From Sphaerulina vaccinii (lineage: Eukaryota; Ascomycota; Dothideomycetes; Mycosphaerellales; Mycosphaerellaceae), in assembly GCA_022570795.1 (NCBI GenBank), contig JAKUDP010000003.1:2693001-2757000 (forward strand): a DNA stretch of 64,000 nt, read 5' to 3'. Below the pieces are notes generated by a model. The model made no database searches. It was not told where the DNA came from and was given only the letters and a program-made list of their open reading frames with translations. A program made the position numbers and the translations under genes. Below, piece after piece: positions 61,440-64,000 of this stretch (position 1 is the stretch's first letter; each line of letters begins with the position of its first letter).

Positions 61440-62700
61440 TAAGGAGATAGATAGTATAGTAGAGGTAAGATCGGGTTATAAAGTAGGCGAGAAGTAGTAT
61501 AATATATATCGGATAGAAACTATATAGGTAGGTAAGTATTAGTATATAGTAGTCTAATATAAGGATATAATAATATAGAAATAGTAGTAGGTCGGTTCGG
61601 GTTTAGATTATAAGAGATTTATAGACGACAAGGACTCTAGTAGTAGTAGCTATTATATCGACTAGAAGGATTATTTCGATATCGGTATTAGTAGTAGTAC
61701 TAGAAGTAGTCCTATACCCTATCTAGGGAGTAGTACTAGATCTAGAGTCGGTAGTATAATCGGTAGTATAATCGATAATAGTCCTATCGACTATAGTTAG
61801 AGTATATCTATTAGTAGTATTAGTATTAGTATAAATAGTAATATCGATAGTATCCTAGTTAGTATTATCGATTATAGCTAGAGTATACCTATAAGTAGTA
61901 TCGACTATATATAGAGTATACCTATAAGTAGTATCGACTATAGCTAGAGTATACCTATAAGTAGTATCGACTATAGTTAGAGTAGACCTAGTTATAATAT
62001 CGATATTAGTATAAGTAGCGATATTATAAGTAGTAATATAGTAGGTAGTTCTATTACCTATATTACTAGATATATAAGTAATATAGGTCTAGTATTATTA
62101 TAGTCCTAGCGCGAATAGAAGGCGAGATAGAATAATACTATTATAATATAATAAGTTATATTAGAGTAGTAGAAGTAGTATATATATTACTATAAAGTAG
62201 TATATAAATTATTTAGATAATCTAAGGAGTAGTAATAGTATTATAGTATATATCGGGTCTAGAGTTGTCGAGAAGTAGCTAGTAACTATTATTAGAGAAT
62301 ATATTCCTAGACTAGTATAGGTAATATTAAAAGTATTAAGAATATAGTAAAGTAGTTATATAGTATCGATATCGAATAGTTTAGTAGGTATTTTATATAT
62401 AGTATACTCTAAGCTATATATCGATAATAGAAGGAGTAGTTCTATAATAGATAACCTATATATTAATAGCGTCGTAGTATATAATACTAGTTTCCCTAGA
62501 CGTTATACGATTCGATTACTATATTAGTTTAGGCAAATAAGGAGGAATTTAGTATATAGGTAGATAAGTAGATATAGAAAGATAGTACTATCGATTAGTA
62601 ATAGGCTAGCGATCGAGAGTAGATATAGTAGTAGTTTTAGTAAGCGTCGGTAGTATAGTAGATTAGAGATATCGAATATAATATAGTTATTTATAAAGTT
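61440..62700 (+). pseudogene. unidentified RIP-mutated coding relic with 11-residue repeats
   Basis: A forward frame with serine-rich, protein-like composition (GLDYKRFIDDKDSSSSS, then DYFDIGISSSTRSS) broken by TAG/TAA codons of the Gln/Trp-to-stop type. It includes four 33-bp repeats. Limits are approximate and the family is not recognised. It may be part of a second TLH-type gene or of the element that carries the flanking direct repeats. Confidence 0.45.
61861..61992 (+). repeat. four 33-bp coding repeats (11 residues)
   Basis: Units start at 61,861, 61,894, 61,927 and 61,960. Each reads like AGTAGTATCGACTATAGCTA plus GAGTATACCTATA, encoding SSIDYS, a stop that was probably Gln or Trp, then SIPI. 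The exact 33-bp period supports a coding origin. Confidence 0.85.
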
Positions 62701-63542
62701 CGTAGAGTTCGAGGTAGATACGAGTAGTTTATAAATACTTAGTAGACCTAGTTCTAGATAGAGTAGGAAGTAGGATTAGGCTAGGCCTAGGCCTAGTTCG
62801 AGTATACTAGTACTATTATTATTCCTATAAAGTAATATAAGTAGTCCTATCGAGGTCTCTAGTTTAGAGTATACTAGTATATTAATAGTCTATTTATAGT
62901 ATAGTCGAGTATTATTATTTAGGTTCCCTATATTAGTTAGTAGATATAGTTCGGCTATAGAGTACTAGGTTATACCTAGTTATATAAGTAGTATATTAGT
63001 TCGGTAATAGTATTCTATCCCTAGATCTAGTCGGGAGCCTTATAGTATAGTAGCTATCTAGGAGTAGTTAGAGTATTAGAAGTAGTATTATATTATATAT
63101 TTTATAAAAAGAGGTAATAGCTAGTATAGCATCGATCGATATATATATCTAGAGATAGGGGATATAATTATATAGGCTAGGCGATAGACTAAGAGTATAG
63201 AGAAGATACCTATCTAAAGTAATATCGAGTTATATTAGAGTTATAGTATTCCTATATAAATATATTAGTAATAGAAATATTTTAAAAGTATAGTAGTAGT
63301 ATTTATTATTAGTATTTAGTATATATATCCCTAGGTATAGAGCAAGTAGTAGAGTATAGTATAGAGATAATATTAGATTTATAGTAATAGTATAGGCTAG
63401 ATTATAAATTAGTTAGAGTATAATAATAGGTAGGGATATAGATAGTTAGTAGAGATATTTATATAAATAGTTTAGTATATCGATAAGTAGGCTATTATAA
63501 GTTTATAGTCGTTTTAAAGTAGTAATATATATTATAGTAGAC
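62701..63542. other. RIP-mutated DNA without recognised feature
   Basis: Low-complexity, GTAGTA-rich sequence; no gene or repeat unit that I can define. Confidence 0.4.
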
Positions 63543-63888
63543 CGATTATTAGTAGTATTTATATAAATAGTATAGCGAGTCTAAAAGTAGTTAGAGGTAG
63601 TAGGTAGGAATATCGATTATTATAGTATAGTAATATTAAATTAAGATATAAAGGAATAGAATTATATTAAAGTAAAAAGTAACTATAGGATTACTATTAT
63701 TAGCTATACTAGTAAAGGTTTTATATAAGTCCTAAATCTAAGTTCTAGTAAAATAATATTTAAAGTATATTATATTTATAAAGTATTTTCGAGATCGGAT
63801 TCTTAAGCTATATTCGAAGTTTAGGGTCGGTAGAGTTAGATTTACTATTATTATAAATAATAGAGTTAGGGTTTATCGAAGTTAGAAA
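63543..63888 (+). repeat. direct repeat pair, copy B
   Basis: Collapsed counterpart of copy A (60,705-61,352), without its 300-bp middle. It has fewer CpG than copy A at matching sites, so its RIP history differs. Confidence 0.82.
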
Positions 63889-64000
63889 TAGAGTTCGAGG
63901 TATTAGATAGCTACTATAGGTATTATATCTAATCGAGATATTTTAGTAGGCGTATATAGTAGTACTATATCTATTAGGTAGTAGGGTTAGGGTTCGTAGA

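Larger units (their letters stand above)
51745..64000. repeat. AT-rich block II: RIP erosion with CpG retained
   Basis: CpA and TpG remain rare but CpG is common (TCGA, GCGA, CCGG everywhere), unlike block I. Gln and Trp codons appear as TAG/TAA in recognisable genes. Contains a minisatellite, the TLH-like helicase relic and further duplicated remnants. It continues past the right edge. Confidence 0.88.

Noticed and set aside
63981..64000. AGGGTTAGGGTT at the right end as telomere repeat
   Set aside because: Only about two TTAGGG-like units, embedded in RIP-mutated DNA where CAGGG becomes TAGGG. A similar stretch at about 63,865 varies between repeat copies. Not evidence of a telomere by itself.

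Overview
This window is nuclear DNA of a filamentous ascomycete (Pezizomycotina, most like a Dothideomycete). The evidence is: compact genes with GT-AG introns mostly of 47-60 nt that carry CTGAC or CTAAC branch points; recognisable fungal families (VPS54, LSG1, LTV1, UreF, GH71, fungal LCCL protein, TmpA-like flavoprotein); and a 23-kb AT-rich block with the CpA/TpG depletion of repeat-induced point mutation (RIP). All family names are from reading the translations; no database search was run.

Positions 1-41,200 are ordinary gene-dense euchromatin. In order they hold: the 5' end of MCM5 (-); VPS54 (+); a TmpA-like membrane flavoprotein (-) and, across a 2.9-kb gap, an acyl-CoA/adenylate-forming ligase (+); the divergent ribosome-assembly pair LSG1 (-) and LTV1 (+); two tRNA-like repeats; the divergent nitrogen pair UreF (-) and an amidase (+); an unusual interrupted tRNA-Gly(UCC); a four-exon single-pass membrane protein (-); a GH71 glucanase (+); a small secreted KRE9/KNH1-like protein (-); an MPP6-like zinc-knuckle protein (+); an LCCL-domain membrane protein (-); three F-box-like ORFs, two of them tandem paralogues; a Mn-type cation diffusion facilitator (-); an unknown membrane protein (-); a broken kinase-like gene (-); and an intact kinase (+) that ends about 60 bp before the composition switch.

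Positions about 41,230-64,000 are RIP-mutated heterochromatin. Block I (41.2-51.7 kb) has lost CpA, TpG and nearly all CpG. Block II (51.7-64 kb) has lost CpA/TpG but keeps CpG. A direct repeat of about 2 kb is present once in each block (9.8 kb apart), so the two mutation levels can be compared on the same sequence. Block I also has eight copies of a 160-bp satellite and a 664-codon frame with only three stops but no Met, Gln, His or Trp codon. Block II has a RIP-killed telomere-linked RecQ helicase (TLH-like) gene, a degenerate minisatellite, and further duplicated remnants. TLH genes are typically subtelomeric, so this flank may lie near a chromosome end.

The most striking item is at 19,568-19,762: a tRNA-Gly(UCC) that reads as a perfect 72-nt cloverleaf only after removing three insertions. 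One is an 18-nt insert at the normal anticodon-loop intron site. The other two (53 and 52 nt, in the D-loop and T-stem) have GT...AG ends and CTAAT/CTAAC branch-point-like motifs, like the spliceosomal introns of neighbouring genes.
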